From positions 682,001 through 746,000 of the forward strand of contig BSBK01001294.1 in NCBI GenBank assembly GCA_027943335.1: a stretch of DNA of 64,000 nt, given 5' to 3'. The notes beneath the pieces are model-generated. The model was not told where the DNA came from. It saw only the letters and a list, made by a program, of their open reading frames with translations, and did not search any database. The number at the start of each line of letters is the position of its first letter. Positions within the stretch are counted from its first letter, which is position 1. Of this stretch, positions 21,535-33,223 are shown in pieces. Both the position numbers and the translations under genes were made by a program. This DNA comes from Chamaecyparis obtusa. Lineage: Eukaryota; Streptophyta; Pinopsida; Cupressales; Cupressaceae.

Positions 21535-21800
21535 TTTACTACGCATTCATTCACAAATCTTGCGCATTCATTCATCTGGTCTGCGCATGCATTTCCGATC
21601 AAATCTGTCATTTTCCTGTCTTTTCATTTTCAGTTTTTAATTAACATCTACACATCCGTTACATTTTCCTGCGCATACATTAATATTTTCTGCACATCCG
21701 TTACGTTTTCCTGCGCATACATTAATATTTTCTGCGCATCCATTTCATTTTTCTGGACATATGTTTAATTAGTCTGCGCATTTATCCACTATTATTGCAC
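21535..21800 (+). repeat. 21-bp tandem array, TGCGCAT core, in the sense leader
   Basis: About 11 degenerate units of 21 bp, each opening with TGCGCAT or TGCACAT (e.g. TGCGCATACATTAATATTT followed by TC). Two units recur almost exactly around 21680 and 21720. Because 21 bp is seven codons, a frame through it reads as a 7-residue repeat (CAYINIF, CTSVTFS). It lies about 80 bp after the primer site. Confidence 0.85.
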
Positions 21801-22568
21801 ATTTGTTATTTACAGTAGTTAGGTTTAAATTTCTGATTTATTTTGATTTTAGCTAACCTTTGACAAGTATGTATTTTCTCTAGTAGCTTTTAGGTTATTT
21901 TGTAGGACATTGTTTTTGAAGACCCCTTTGTTAGACAAATTTTCTAACGATTTGATTGCGGATTGCCAAGGGGTTTGCAAAATAAACCATAATCTCGTTT
22001 GGGCTTAAAAAAAGACATGTCTTTACTTTGTGTGTTTTCTTTAGAATAGCTCAAGTGTTTGTTGTGTCTTTCTTAATAGCATATCTATAATCCTAAAATT
22101 ATAACAATGTATCCTCTCCCCTCACCATTCATGGACCTTAGGTGTAAGAGAAACTGTTATAATTTTTAGAGGGCAGTCTTTGGTGGGAAAAGAGGTACTC
22201 ACCCCAAGGAACGACCCAACCAGTAACAGGCTAAAACCAAACCCTTCCAAACTGGTATATAAAAAATGCTAGTGTGATTAGTCTCACATTAGATAGGTGT
22301 GAATTCATTGTGGCAACCAAAATCTCCTCCAGTACCCCAATGGTGTGTTAAAGTCTTACTTAGTAGAGGTGAAAGCCTTGCTTTGAAAAGATTGGGAGAG
22401 CCCCCTTAATTGAAAAAATGACTTGATCACAACCACTTGAACGGATGTCCTTATTAAAAGCTTTTGTTTAGTGGCCAAAAACCTTCTATCTGCTGGCTCA
22501 AGGAGTCACCCAAGCTCGTGAAGACACCCCAAGGTCATTTATGACTAGGGGATCATAAGTCAGGATTT
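21801..22568 (+). other. Non-coding leader of the Tat element
   Basis: No Gag or protease homology was found between the 21-bp array and the first RT-linker ORF at 22569. The stretch is free of long frames. Gag and protease therefore appear deleted in this copy. Confidence 0.65.
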
Positions 22569-24930
22569 ATGATAGAACTCAATGACATGGCCTACTTTGG
22601 TGAGAATGCCAATCCTTTCAGTCATAAAAATATAAAAATAATCAACAGATCTAATGGTGAAAACCACTCAGTGGTAGTATTAGATCCAAAAATAGTAAAA
22701 AGAAATGATGCATCTGATGGTGAAAACCTTTCTGAGGTGCCTGACGATGGAAGGATTAACACTCTTCCCAACTATTTGTATCGAGAGCAATCTGGTATTC
22801 TTATAGAACCAATAGTACCTCTTAACATTCGCACAAAAGAGTCTCCACATATCCTCAAAGTAGTAGCATCCTTGAAAGAATCAAAGAAAGAAGATTTTGC
22901 AAAATTTTTCAAAGAAAGACAAATCAACTTTGCTTGGTCCTATGCTGATATGCCTGGTCTAGATCCAAATCTCATAATGCATCATTTATCTATCCAACCA
23001 GGTGTAAAACTAGTTAAGCAGAAGCTTCGCAAGATGCATCCCCATATTGCACTAATGGTTAAAGCGGAATTGAAGAAGCTCCTAGATGTTGGATTCATTC
23101 GAGCTATTGATTATGTTGAGTGGATTTCAAATATTGTCCCCGTCTCAAAACCAGACAAGTCTATCAGGATTTGTATTGATTTTCAAGATCTTAATAAGGC
23201 TTGTCTGAAAGATGACTTTCCTCTACCAAATATTGACATTATTGTTGACCTGAAAGCTAGAGATGTTATCATTAATGGATGGATTTTATGGCTATAACCA
23301 AATCAAGATTGCACCAAAAGACCAAGAAAAGATGGCTTTTACTTGTCCATGGGGTACATACTGTTGGAATGTGATGTCTTTTGGCCTCAAAAATGCTAGA
23401 GCAACTTACCAAAGAGCAATGACCACAATCTTTCATGATATGATGCACACCATTATGGAAGATTATGTTGATGACATTTTAGCAAAATCCAAAGACAGAG
23501 CTAGTCATTTGAGAGTGTTGGATAGAATATTCACCCGGATGGAAAAGTATCAGATTTGACTCAATCTGAAGAAATGTGCATTCAGAGTTACATTTGGTAA
23601 ACTATTAGGGTACATTGTCTCAGCCAAAGGAATCAAAGTGGATCTAGAAAAAGTTAAAGCAATATTGGAGATGGCTTCCCCCACTAACATCAGTCAGTTA
23701 AGATCCTTGCAGGGACTTCTCCAATCCATCTAAAGATTTGTTTCTCAACTAGTAGATCAAAGTCATCCCTTTCAACATTTGTTACATAAAAATATCTTAT
23801 TCCAATGGGATGATCAATGTGAAGAAGCTTTCAATAAAATCAAGAAATATCTGGTCAATCCTCCAACTCTGATGTCATCAATTTTGGGCAAGCCACTCTT
23901 GCTTTGTATTTCAGCTACGACAGTTTCACTAGGTGCTCTACTGGCTCAGCAAGATCATGAAGGAAAAGAAAAGGTCATCTATTATATCAGTCGCACCCTA
24001 GTGGGATATGAGCTAAACTATTCTCCTATAGAAAGAGCATGTCTGGTCATTTTTTTTTCATCACAAAAGTGGTGACATTACATGTTGTCACACTCAATCT
24101 AGCTCATCGCAAAGATTGATCCTTTAAAGTATCTATTAAGAAAAACAGCACTGACAGGCAGATTGGCTAAGTGGGTCATGCTACTTAGTGAATTTGATAT
24201 TGAATATGTAGATAGGAAGGCTATCAAAGGTCAAGTGATAGCAGATCAACTAGCATATGCTCCATTAATAGATGACCAACCTATACATACATAGTTTCCT
24301 GATGCACACATCTTGGCTTTATCTACACAAACCTGGCAACTATATTTTGATGGATCGTATACTCAACAGGGTTCAGGAGCTGGTATTCTTTTTGTCACAC
24401 CACAAGGATACACCATTCCAAAATCTTACAAGCTACTCTTTCCTTGCACCAACAATGTAGTAGAGTATGAAGCCTTGTTGATTGGGTTAAAGATGACTTT
24501 ACAATGGAAAGTAACTGAAATAAATATCTATGGGGATTCTCAGTTGATTATAAACTAGGTTAATGATGATTATCAGACTAAAGATGATAAGTTATTACCA
24601 TATAAATGTATGGTTGATGACTTCAAACAATATTTCTCAGTCATTACTTTTGAGCAGATTCCTTGACATGATAACAAGGTTGTCGATGCCATGGCAATGA
24701 TTGCTTCTTTGTTTGATACAGAAGATACCAAGGTTCGTTTTGAGTTCTTGGTGGAATCCCTGACTTGTCCTCCATATGATGATCCTGATACGAGTATTAT
24801 ATGTCATCTAATTGGACACGACTCCCCAATCTATGGAAAAATTTATTCCCATTTGAAAAATGACATCCTACCCCCTGACCTATCCCGCAATAAAAAATGA
24901 ACTTTTCTCCGCCAAGCCTCCCGCTATGTC
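22569..24930 (+). pseudogene. Tat pol part 1: RT, RNase H and archaeal-type RNase H
   Basis: A linker block (FAWSYADMPGLDPNLI, about 22930) precedes RT: WISNIVPVSKPDKSIRICID (about 23120) and catalytic Y-V-D-D (about 23465). A frameshift near 23263 splits RT. The gypsy RNase H follows (about 23870-24080, LGALLAQQD). A second, archaeal-type RNase H comes next (24313-24700): Asp in YFDGSYTQQGSGAG, Glu in VEYEALLIG, Asp in YGDSQLI and Asp in VVDAMAMI. Stops include 23559, 23731, 24073, 24291 and 24556. The last codons before 24931 continue after the nested element at 34069. Confidence 0.93.
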
Positions 24931-24935
24931 CTAAT

Positions 24936-25779
24936 TGTGTGTGAGTGATTTACACCTTCATGAAATAACAAGATTTAAAAGAAAATTACACTATTCAAAG
25001 AAAACTAATCTAAATAATGCACAATTAATCTAAATATCTCATGGATCTCTAAAATAAAGTGGTAAATGAGGCTCTCAGCTATGATCCTCACTAGTGACAC
25101 TCTAAAGATGAGAATTAAGCTATATGATATGCAAATTTAATCTATTCTATCAAATTCTAGCTCTATTTGATGAACAATCTACTATGATCAAAGCAATTTA
25201 AGCTAATTAGCAATGAAAAATGATAAGTGAGTGATGTGGATGCAAATTGCAAGAGCTTTGCTGCAATTCAAAGATATGGAATGGATGAATTATGCTTCTA
25301 AATGCTTTCAATATATAGGATTTTCCCAAGGGTAGGGAGTAGAGTGAGATAACCATGGTTATGCTTGGGTAAGGTCAATTGGCTTTGCTTTGTCCATAAA
25401 TGGGGGGACAATCATTTAAATGGTTTCAAAAGGCTGGACCATTTCAACAAAAGTGAGTGATTTGTGTCCATTTTGTGTCCATTTTGCTTTGTTGAGGGAA
25501 ATTAGTATTTATTAATTAATTAAAGTAATTAAATTTAGCCATGAAGGGTAAGATGTTCATTTTGATTTTTCATTTCAACAACTATGTCATTAATTGAATT
25601 TAATCAATTTTGTAGTGTTTTTCCCCTTTTCAAGCTTTATTTAATCATTTAATCATTTAATTGAATTTTCCTTTGATTTGAATTGCCTTTGTTCCATTTA
25701 TTGATTTTTTCGTGCTATTTGATGATTTGATTGCACCTTTTGATTGATTTAAGCCTTTTGCCAATTTTCCATGTCTACA
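24936..25779 (-). repeat. 3' LTR of the 9.1-kb element
   Basis: 844 bp. Minus-strand TATA (CCTATATATTG) near 25311. It differs from the right LTR by scattered substitutions, e.g. CATGTCTACA versus CGTGTTTACA at its end. Confidence 0.95.
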
Positions 25780-25794
25780 AATGCCCCTCTTTGG
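25780..25794 (-). other. Polypurine tract of the 9.1-kb element
   Basis: AATGCCCCTCTTTGG on +, i.e. CCAAAGAGGGGCATT on the element's strand, lies directly inside the 3' LTR. Confidence 0.75.
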
Positions 25795-28613
25795 ATCGAT
25801 GTGCGAAGAACACCGATTCAAAGATTCCCTTGGTATGATGATCTGATTCTGTTCTGGTTCTGTGATTCCTTGATACCTCTAATAGTTGGTATGATGATAT
25901 GATATTGTCTCTGATAGTGATATGTTGCCTGATATGATATGATACTGATCTGATACTGATTTGCCTCCTGATATGAAATTGATATGATATGATACTGATA
26001 TGATATGCCCCACTGATAAATGTTTTTGATGCGATGCTAATTTGATACTTTGATGTCCCCTCAAAAATAAAACATATTGATTCCTTGATTTGAAAGATTT
26101 TGATTGATTGGTCCATTATGTTTTCATTTCTGAAAATATTGATGATATGCCATGACTCACAAATTTGCATATCCAAGATAGATAGGTCTATTGTAGTTAA
26201 GCAAAACAAGTGATTAGGATAACAGGATAATGGTACCAGTGAATGTGATTTGTCAATCTCATAGGATAGTAAAACTGATATGGGATAACTGATCAGTGTG
26301 AAAACTAATATGATTTGATACTGTTGCTTCGTTCTCAGGACACAGAGACACAAACAAATGGTACAGGGTGTGATTGCTTGATACTTTGATAGGATTGATT
26401 AACGTAAGATGACTCACTAATATAGAATACTGATATGATTCCCTTGATTTGTGAAATAGGCACATTTCCGTAAATGATATATATATACGGACCTTAGCTT
26501 CTTGGATATTTGGATTTAAGTCATGGGTTTGACCCAGCTAGAGTATAGGTTATTGAGATGATTGATTATGGAGCTCTTTCAGTTTGTTGATATTGTATCA
26601 TGATATTTTAGTTATTGATTAGGACTTTGATGTATCACTTTGATGACATTGTATCTTTGATTAGACAAAGTTCATGGATCTTTGATATTATGGACACTTA
26701 TGATTTATGGACTTTCCTTGATTCTTGATTGAATGACCCATTTTATGATTGATCAAGATTTCAATTGAATGACCCCCCTTTTCCCTCAGAAAAATACTAC
26801 AAACAAATGCACATGCAATTAATCTAACATGATAATGCAATTAACCTTCCATGATAATGCAATGCAATGCAGCTAAGTGTCACTAGCTTTTAGCAAATAA
26901 ATGCCTTGAGGATAAATTTTCATCATTGAGCACTTTGGGACCAGAAAGCAAGTACAATCACCACTGCCCACTGACATGATGATATGAATACCGCTTTTAT
27001 ATCGCTTTTGGTAACACCCTTTTTGAACTAGTACAACCCACACTAATCGAATAAACCAACTATGAGTGTATGAATACCAGTTTCAACGAATTCAATGTTG
27101 CATAAACAAACAAAGGTCAACCTTCCACCCTATATGAAAGTCCTTGATGGTTCTTTGATGACCACGTCGTTAGATGAATTCACATAAGTTGTTGGATATC
27201 CCTCAAGACAGTCACTCAAAGACAAGAAAAATATCATGTCTCCATCATCGCCAATCTAGTCGAAACATCATCGATTAGCTAAAAAGATGTGATAAAAATC
27301 AATGTAAGTAAAGATCATCAAAAGAAAGCTTCAAGTGTTTTGCAATGTTTCATGATTTTCAAAAAGTATTTCCAAGCATTTTGATCTTTTAAAGTGTTTT
27401 GTCCATTTTTAATCTTGAATAATAAAGTCAATGAAGGCTCATGGATCAAGTTGTGGTAATCAAATTCTTGGTTAGTGAACAATGATATCCATCAAAGGTT
27501 CACAAAAATCTCTCTCTTCTAAAATTCTGATCTTTCTCTCTGATGTGATTGAATGTTGTACTATTGAATCCTTTTGAAGTTAATGCCTTGCTTCATGTGA
27601 ATTCATGCTTGTTTGCTAAAATCTGCTGATTAAGATCAAATGCCCCAGTTGGATAGAAAAAAATGTTGGACTTGGACAAACTTCCAAAATATTACTGAAG
27701 CTTGGTTTATGCAAGATGCAGCTCAAAGCATTTTATGCTTTCCTTTTTAACCGCTCTCAAACAAGATCACATTGGTTTTCCCCCAATGTCTTAGCAAGAT
27801 ATAGGACATGAAGGATGGATTTGCAAGCTGATGGATTAGAGATGGAAGGGCTATGATGGAAGAAGTATGCGAATGTGACCCATAGGACTATCTCCTCAAG
27901 AGTACCCAAGCTAAGGAAAAAATGATATAGCAATGTGAAGCATGTTTTTGGATAAGCCATGGAAGTCAATTGTGCAGGGCTAGATAGTGTATAGGATAAC
28001 GATTTTCTGCCATGAAAAGGAGTGATCCAAAAGAGTGGACATGTCAAGAAGTTCTTGATAACAAATTTTTGTACTTTAAGTTCTTCATTTTGATCAAGAC
28101 CAAGGGTCAATTTGGGTAAGATGTGGATAAGATAACACAATCTGGATAAAGAGGTGATGGAGGCTATGATGAGATGTTTTGGGATTATGAAAAGACTATC
28201 AAGGAATGATGAAGGTGAATTTGGGATAAGAAAGATCATGATAGGGTAACATGGATGCAACAAGTACATAAGTTGATGGAAAGGATAACGGATGTTAAGA
28301 TACTCAATGCTCATAGATGTGTTCACCCTTGTCAAGATGAAAGGTGAGAGAGGGAATATGGATGTAAGTGAGATAAATGATAGGAAGATGGAGGAGAGAA
28401 TGGATGAAACTTTGCCCCCAAGTGTAGAGTGCAAGAAGGAAAAATTACGCATGACGCCTGTTTGCCAGGTTTTCATCATGGTACTTGTCTAAGGTGCCAC
28501 AAGAAGTGGTTTTCACCCTAGATTTATTTCTTTTTATTTTTGCTACCAAGGTGCCTATTGCTAGGTTTTCACCAAGGAACTTTTTCTCTTTTTTCATTTT
28601 TTTCTTTTTTTCT
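25795..28613 (-). other. 3' region of the 9.1-kb element, low-complexity, no known gene
   Basis: About 2.8 kb downstream of the long ORF. At 25870-26060 lies a degenerate run of GATATGATACT-like units. An open frame at 28479-27757 (240 codons, hydrophobic) resembles nothing known and may be chance. At 28570-28640 a T-rich tract on + is the A-rich Lys tail of the upstream ORF. No other feature is recognised. Confidence 0.5.
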
Positions 28614-30590
28614 TTATTTTTTTTCTTTTTTTGTACTTTTCAATATTTTTCCAACATCAAAATCTTTGGACAATGCTCCTCTGAAAGATATGCTATAATA
28701 AACCATGGGTATGACTAGGATGCTCAAAGATATTGATAAGAGGGATGGAAGTATGGAAAGTATGCATTGGAAAATGAATGTGAGGATAAGAAGAAGGTAT
28801 GTTGAAGATGGAAATGTTGGCAAGATCAACTTTGACACACACTTTGAAGAGTGGTGGAATGATGGAGGAACAATAGATGACGGAGGTAAGGATCTTTTTG
28901 AGGTAGTGGATTTTGGGATGTAAGAAGATGAAGGATGTTTGGAAGGAGATGGAATGGAAGCCTTTGGAAGCTTGAATGTCAATTTTGATTCTTCTTTTGT
29001 GAGCAAGTCCTTCAACAATGACTTGGGAATCCACATATTCTTTGATTTTTCTTCTTTTTGGAATGCTTTTGAATGCATTTCTTCAATGAGGGATTTAGGA
29101 ACCCACATTTTATTTTTTTCTTTTTTCTTGATGGACCTTTGCGGCCTTTTGGATATTTCATTTTTCTTTTCATTCACATGTCGATTAGATGGGACATTGT
29201 GATTTTTATGCACATATGGATTCTTAGATTTATGATTTTTATGTTGTACATCAAAATTGCTTCCAAAAGACTTAGGAATTGTGGATGAATAGGAATAATA
29301 TGAAGGGTTCATATGGATCGGTGTTTGGACATTCTTCAAGTATGTGTGCCTTCGTTGATCTTGATACATGGTAGGGTAAGTGAATGGATAGCTAGGGATG
29401 ATAGGAATGGTTGATGGGGGAATATATGGACCTAGTATGGATGGAAGGGATGAAGACTTTTGTTTTGGGACATAGGCACCCAAAATGGATTTGGAGGATA
29501 GTGGAGGTATGTGGTTGTATTTGAATGGAGGGATATAAGGTGTGAAAGGGATATCAATATCTTTGGAAGGAGCTCCGTCATCAACGTTCTCATCTTTAAG
29601 ATTTATCTTTATACCAACAGGCTCATGAATAGCTTTGATAGGAACACATTTGATAGGATCAACTGAAGCTTGAGTGGATTTATTATCATGCAAGGGATTT
29701 GGAAGAATGATGGTTTCTTGACGTGAACATGGAGGAATATGACAAGGAAATGATGGGATGCTTTGATCTTGACAAGGATCTTCGAATGATGTAGAGATGG
29801 TATTTTGCTCTTGCTTTTCAATATGCTCATTGGAAGTTATGGAAGGGATATCTTGATCTTTCTTGGGAAGTGGAGAAGATGTGGAACTTGGAAGGGTACT
29901 TTGTTCTTGGAATGGAAGGATATCATCTTGGAAGCCATGAAAGAATGCAAAGGGATCATCACAAGGTTTGAGGGATATGGGACCTTCATCAAATATGGGA
30001 GGAGATTGTATATAATCTTGATCTTGATCTTTATCACTATTTATCTCTTTTCTCTTTGGATTATCCTCTTGACATGGAGCCACTTCTAAGGATAAGGTAG
30101 ATGTTTGGATATGTATGGGGGATATTTGGAAGAATGATGTAGGATCCTCTTGAATGGGTATAATAGGCATTGAAGCGCATGAAGCCTTGGGGTCCAAGAT
30201 CTTTGAAGCATGGAAAAGGTCTGCAACAAGATGTAAACTAGCTTGGGTTTCTTTTAGAGGTAGCCCTTGAGGGTAGACATAATTAATGGGAAAAGTGTCA
30301 TCATTAGGCTCATTCTTTGATGGAGGAATTTTGGATAATTTTGGAGCTTTGGGAGATGAAGAAAAGATGAAAGGAATGCTAGCTATGGGAGGGTCTTTGC
30401 TAGATAGAGGTTCGAGAGATGGATGAAGGATGAAAGGTGTACAAGTCATCCAGGGAGAAACCTTGTTAGGAGATGGACAAAGGATGAATGGATTACTCTT
30501 GCTATATGGAGGTTTATTATCTTTCTTGAGAGTGGTATTTTTCACTCCATACTCTTTATTATCTTGATCACAAATAGGTTGATTATGCAA
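28614..30590 (-). CDS. Unknown Pro/Ser-rich protein, 658 aa, in the 9.1-kb element
   Basis: An uninterrupted 658-codon frame. I recognise no family. It is rich in Pro, Ser, Ile and Lys. The first 120 residues hold repeated short blocks (PFILCPSP, PFILHPS, PFIFSSSP). Tyr/Pro-rich blocks follow at about 360-440 (GAYVPKQ, GPYIPPS). Near 500-550 are two copies of a MW(V/I)PKSL block separated by a Lys/Glu-rich linker. The C-terminus has a strongly hydrophobic stretch (about 595-640), which might be a membrane segment, then a Lys-rich tail. It overlaps the upstream ORF by 49 nt in another frame, so frameshifting or decay is possible. The start codon is not certain. The open length in a dead landscape suggests recent insertion or selection. 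Confidence 0.6.
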   Translation of the reverse strand: MHNQPICDQDNKEYGVKNTTLKKDNKPPYSKSNPFILCPSPNKVSPWMTCTPFILHPSLEPLSSKDPPIASIPFIFSSSPKAPKLSKIPPSKNEPNDDTFPINYVYPQGLPLKETQASLHLVADLFHASKILDPKASCASMPIIPIQEDPTSFFQISPIHIQTSTLSLEVAPCQEDNPKRKEINSDKDQDQDYIQSPPIFDEGPISLKPCDDPFAFFHGFQDDILPFQEQSTLPSSTSSPLPKKDQDIPSITSNEHIEKQEQNTISTSFEDPCQDQSIPSFPCHIPPCSRQETIILPNPLHDNKSTQASVDPIKCVPIKAIHEPVGIKINLKDENVDDGAPSKDIDIPFTPYIPPFKYNHIPPLSSKSILGAYVPKQKSSSLPSILGPYIPPSTIPIIPSYPFTYPTMYQDQRRHTYLKNVQTPIHMNPSYYSYSSTIPKSFGSNFDVQHKNHKSKNPYVHKNHNVPSNRHVNEKKNEISKRPQRSIKKKEKNKMWVPKSLIEEMHSKAFQKEEKSKNMWIPKSLLKDLLTKEESKLTFKLPKASIPSPSKHPSSSYIPKSTTSKRSLPPSSIVPPSFHHSSKCVSKLILPTFPSSTYLLLILTFIFQCILSILPSLLSISLSILVIPMVYYSISFRGALSKDFDVGKILKSTKKEKK

Positions 30591-31207
30591 TTTCCTTTGA
30601 TCTGAGATAACTTTGTTTCTCTAAAATGCTTCTTTTGTGAGGAGGATGAAGATACAGATGGCCCATCATCATAAAGGAATGGCCAAATTAATCTTAATGA
30701 TGGCTCTTTAGATAAAGTATCTTTTTGTTTTTCCTCATCCTTTCTCAAGGTTGATATGTCAAAATTATGAGGAAGCTTAGCTCCTGCTTGAACTAACTTC
30801 ATGAAATATGCTTCTTTATTCCTCTCCAAGACTAATTTAATTATTTCCATAAACATGGGATCTTGAATTGCTTCTGAAACTTCTTCTTCAGACACCTCAT
30901 CATTTTGATTCCAATGGACATTCTGATATGAGGACAATGAAGATATGGATGGCCTATCATTATAAAGAAAAGGACACATTGATCTTAATGATTGCCTTTT
31001 AGATAAAGTATCTTTTTGTTTTTCCTCATCCTTTCTTAAAGTTGACGTGTCATCATTATGAGGAAGTTTAGCTTTTGATTGAGCTAAATAAAGGGAATAT
31101 GCTTCATTACACCTTTTCAAAGTTAATTCCATTGCTTTGATCAATTCGGTATTTTTGGATGCTTCTAAAATTTGATCGTCGGACATTCCCTCAAATAGGC
31201 TCATCAT
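30542..31207 (-). CDS. Unknown 221-aa protein with a 97-codon internal duplication
   Basis: An open frame upstream of the 658-codon ORF. It contains two tandem units offset by 291 bp (97 codons), sharing KLPHN, STLRKDEEKQKDTLSK and PFLY blocks with an acidic, Ser-rich end to each unit. No Gag signature or zinc knuckle is seen. The order after the leader makes it the gag-position ORF by location only. The last part (after the second unit) overlaps the next ORF. Confidence 0.6.
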   Translation of the reverse strand: MMSLFEGMSDDQILEASKNTELIKAMELTLKRCNEAYSLYLAQSKAKLPHNDDTSTLRKDEEKQKDTLSKRQSLRSMCPFLYNDRPSISSLSSYQNVHWNQNDEVSEEEVSEAIQDPMFMEIIKLVLERNKEAYFMKLVQAGAKLPHNFDISTLRKDEEKQKDTLSKEPSLRLIWPFLYDDGPSVSSSSSQKKHFRETKLSQIKGNCIINLFVIKIIKSME

Positions 31208-33203
31208 TATGAATCAATCCTTCCTTCTTTAATTTCAATCCATTTGGGTTGGTTTGGAATGTGTCACAAGTCTTGATCAATTTATAAGATTTAAAAATTT
31301 AATTGTATTTTGATCAAGTACTTTGGAACTTATTGTTTGAAAAGTTGAAGACAATCTCAACACACACATCAATAGTTCACCATATCCCTAGATCATTCTA
31401 ATGTGTATATTCTCGAATGTTTCCATGGGTTTGATCAAAGAAAGACTTCCAAGCAAGCTACCTAGCACAAATTTGGCTTTTAAATGGCTCTATTAGGTAG
31501 TTTTTTCTATTTTTACTATTTTGTAGTGTGGATTCCGTTCAAAATGGATTTCAACCGTTCATCCCCCAAGTATGTTAAGGGGCTTCCCACACGCACCGAA
31601 GTATGATTTTGCGCAATCTGTTAGGACTACTAGAGGAAGTTCAAAAGGGCTAAAATCCTTTTGTCGTGCACCCCATTAAGGATACATGCGTTTCTTTTTA
31701 TAGTGGGTCGGATTCTCACGGAAAAAGCAAGTGTATCCCACTTTGGGCTGTCCCTCTCACTAGCCCTTTTAAGGCAATCTGAGGAGGCGAGCCCAATAAG
31801 TTTTAAACATGTTTATTTGAAAGCATGAAAAGTGGATTTGGTAGAGAAAGTTTGGGAATTTGATTCACTCAAAGAGTGAAGAGCATATCCCTATTGCTTT
31901 TCCCTTATCCCAAACACTCACAATCAATTTGGTTCTTTTTCAACCCCGTGACAAAGGGGTTCTTAGAATTGAAATGTTTGTTCTTTTCCTTTTATGATTA
32001 AACTATCTTTTGAACTTTGAAAATGCCACAATTTAAGGGAAGTTTGCAAGCTTGATGAGAGAAATACCTCAAACGATGCTAGCAAAGGCTAGGCGCATTT
32101 TTAAGTAGTAGATTTTCTCATTTTCTCTCCAAATCCTTCCCTTACCTTAGTGAAACGTTCCCTCCACCAACAAATTAGTCGGCACAAACAAACAAAGTGA
32201 GGAGAAACCAAAATCAAAGCTTAGAATGCTACAATTTCGATTATACTTTTTATTCCTTCTTTTACTTCAATATTTGCAAAATTTTACAAACTTAGGGACT
32301 AAACTCCCAATTTAATGATATGTATTTATGTTTGTAAGCATTTACAACAACAATGTATTTAGCATATACCTCTACATCCCTTTCTAAGTCATTGTTGAGA
32401 ACAAAGGTGGTGTGTATCCGGTTTTCCTTTCTTATCCTCTTAGCGATCAATTTCTCCTTCAAGTTATGCCTTCTCTCTGGTTTTTGAACTTTCTTATGAC
32501 AGACCATACTCCTGAGACAAAAAAAAAAAGGACGTGAAGTCAGAATACAATCATTATTTTAACACTTTTGATAAAATATAAAAGTACAGTCACGCAACAT
32601 TGTCCAGACTGTATGCAAGATCTAATTTGACAAAGGCGTGATTACTTTAACCACGAGCATCACTTTGCGGGGCTCAAGCGAGATCAAAATAACCAAGAGC
32701 GATATCAAATTTTATCTACATGTGAAATCTTTACTAGATGCGACAAACTGATGCGATAAAAGTGATATCTAATTTATCAAAGGCAACATTTCAAATGACA
32801 AAAGTGAGAAATTAAATCAATAAGGCAGAGTACTCCCTTCACACCAGACGTAAAATGACTTCCTGAAAGTGACTTTTCAATTGATGTCTGCCACATTTAA
32901 ATGACCAGATGCATGGTATCTTTGTCACAAACGTGACAACTTAATAACCAGAAGCGTGATTTTATTTTTATAATGCGTTATTTCTCTGTCCGGTAGCGTG
33001 AATCTGTAGGTTAATCCACGTAAAATTCTAGACTCAGCACATCATTTTATTCTCCGTAGGTGACATTTCTTTGCTAAAGGCGAGATCTCTTTATTTGTCG
33101 GCGTGATTTCTTCTCTGTGATCTGCAGAAAGTGAGCAAAAATATACAATTTCTAGCCTAAATTTAGCAAAAATGTGAAAATAATGATGAATTTGAGGCCT
33201 AGG
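31208..33203 (-). other. Leader of the 9.1-kb element, no gene
   Basis: About 2 kb between primer site and first ORF. The part next to the primer site (32570-33120) is a motif array, listed separately. The rest holds no convincing frame. Confidence 0.55.
32570..33120 (-). repeat. Degenerate GCGTGA/GCGACA motif array in leader
   Basis: Short units about 19-26 bp apart carry GCGTGA, GCGATA, GCGACA, AACGTGAC or GCGAGA cores (for example near 32634, 32698, 32738, 32930, 32957, 32996, 33083 and 33098). Many cores contain CpG although the surroundings are AT-rich. The array starts about 85 bp from the primer site. Confidence 0.55.
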
Positions 33204-33221
33204 GCCCCACGGTGGGCGCCA
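33204..33221 (-). other. Primer-binding site of the 9.1-kb element
   Basis: On the element's strand TGGCGCCCACCGTGGGGC, 2 nt after the LTR end. TGGCGCC-starting sites are common in plant LTR elements; the tRNA was not identified. Confidence 0.8.
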
Positions 33222-33223
33222 TT

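Noticed and set aside
21514..21768. 84-codon ORF with 7-residue repeats
   Set aside because: Produced by the 21-bp array; sequence between units is degenerate and no start context or homologue is seen.
25870..26060. CRISPR-like or satellite array of GATATGATACT units
   Set aside because: Units overlap and vary in length with no spacers; simple low complexity in a plant element.
27757..28479. 240-codon hydrophobic ORF on minus
   Set aside because: Downstream of the 658-codon ORF in another frame, no family; open length may be chance, so described only as part of the 3' region.
28485..29288. Several + strand ORFs
   Set aside because: Opposite strand of the 658-codon ORF of the 9.1-kb element.
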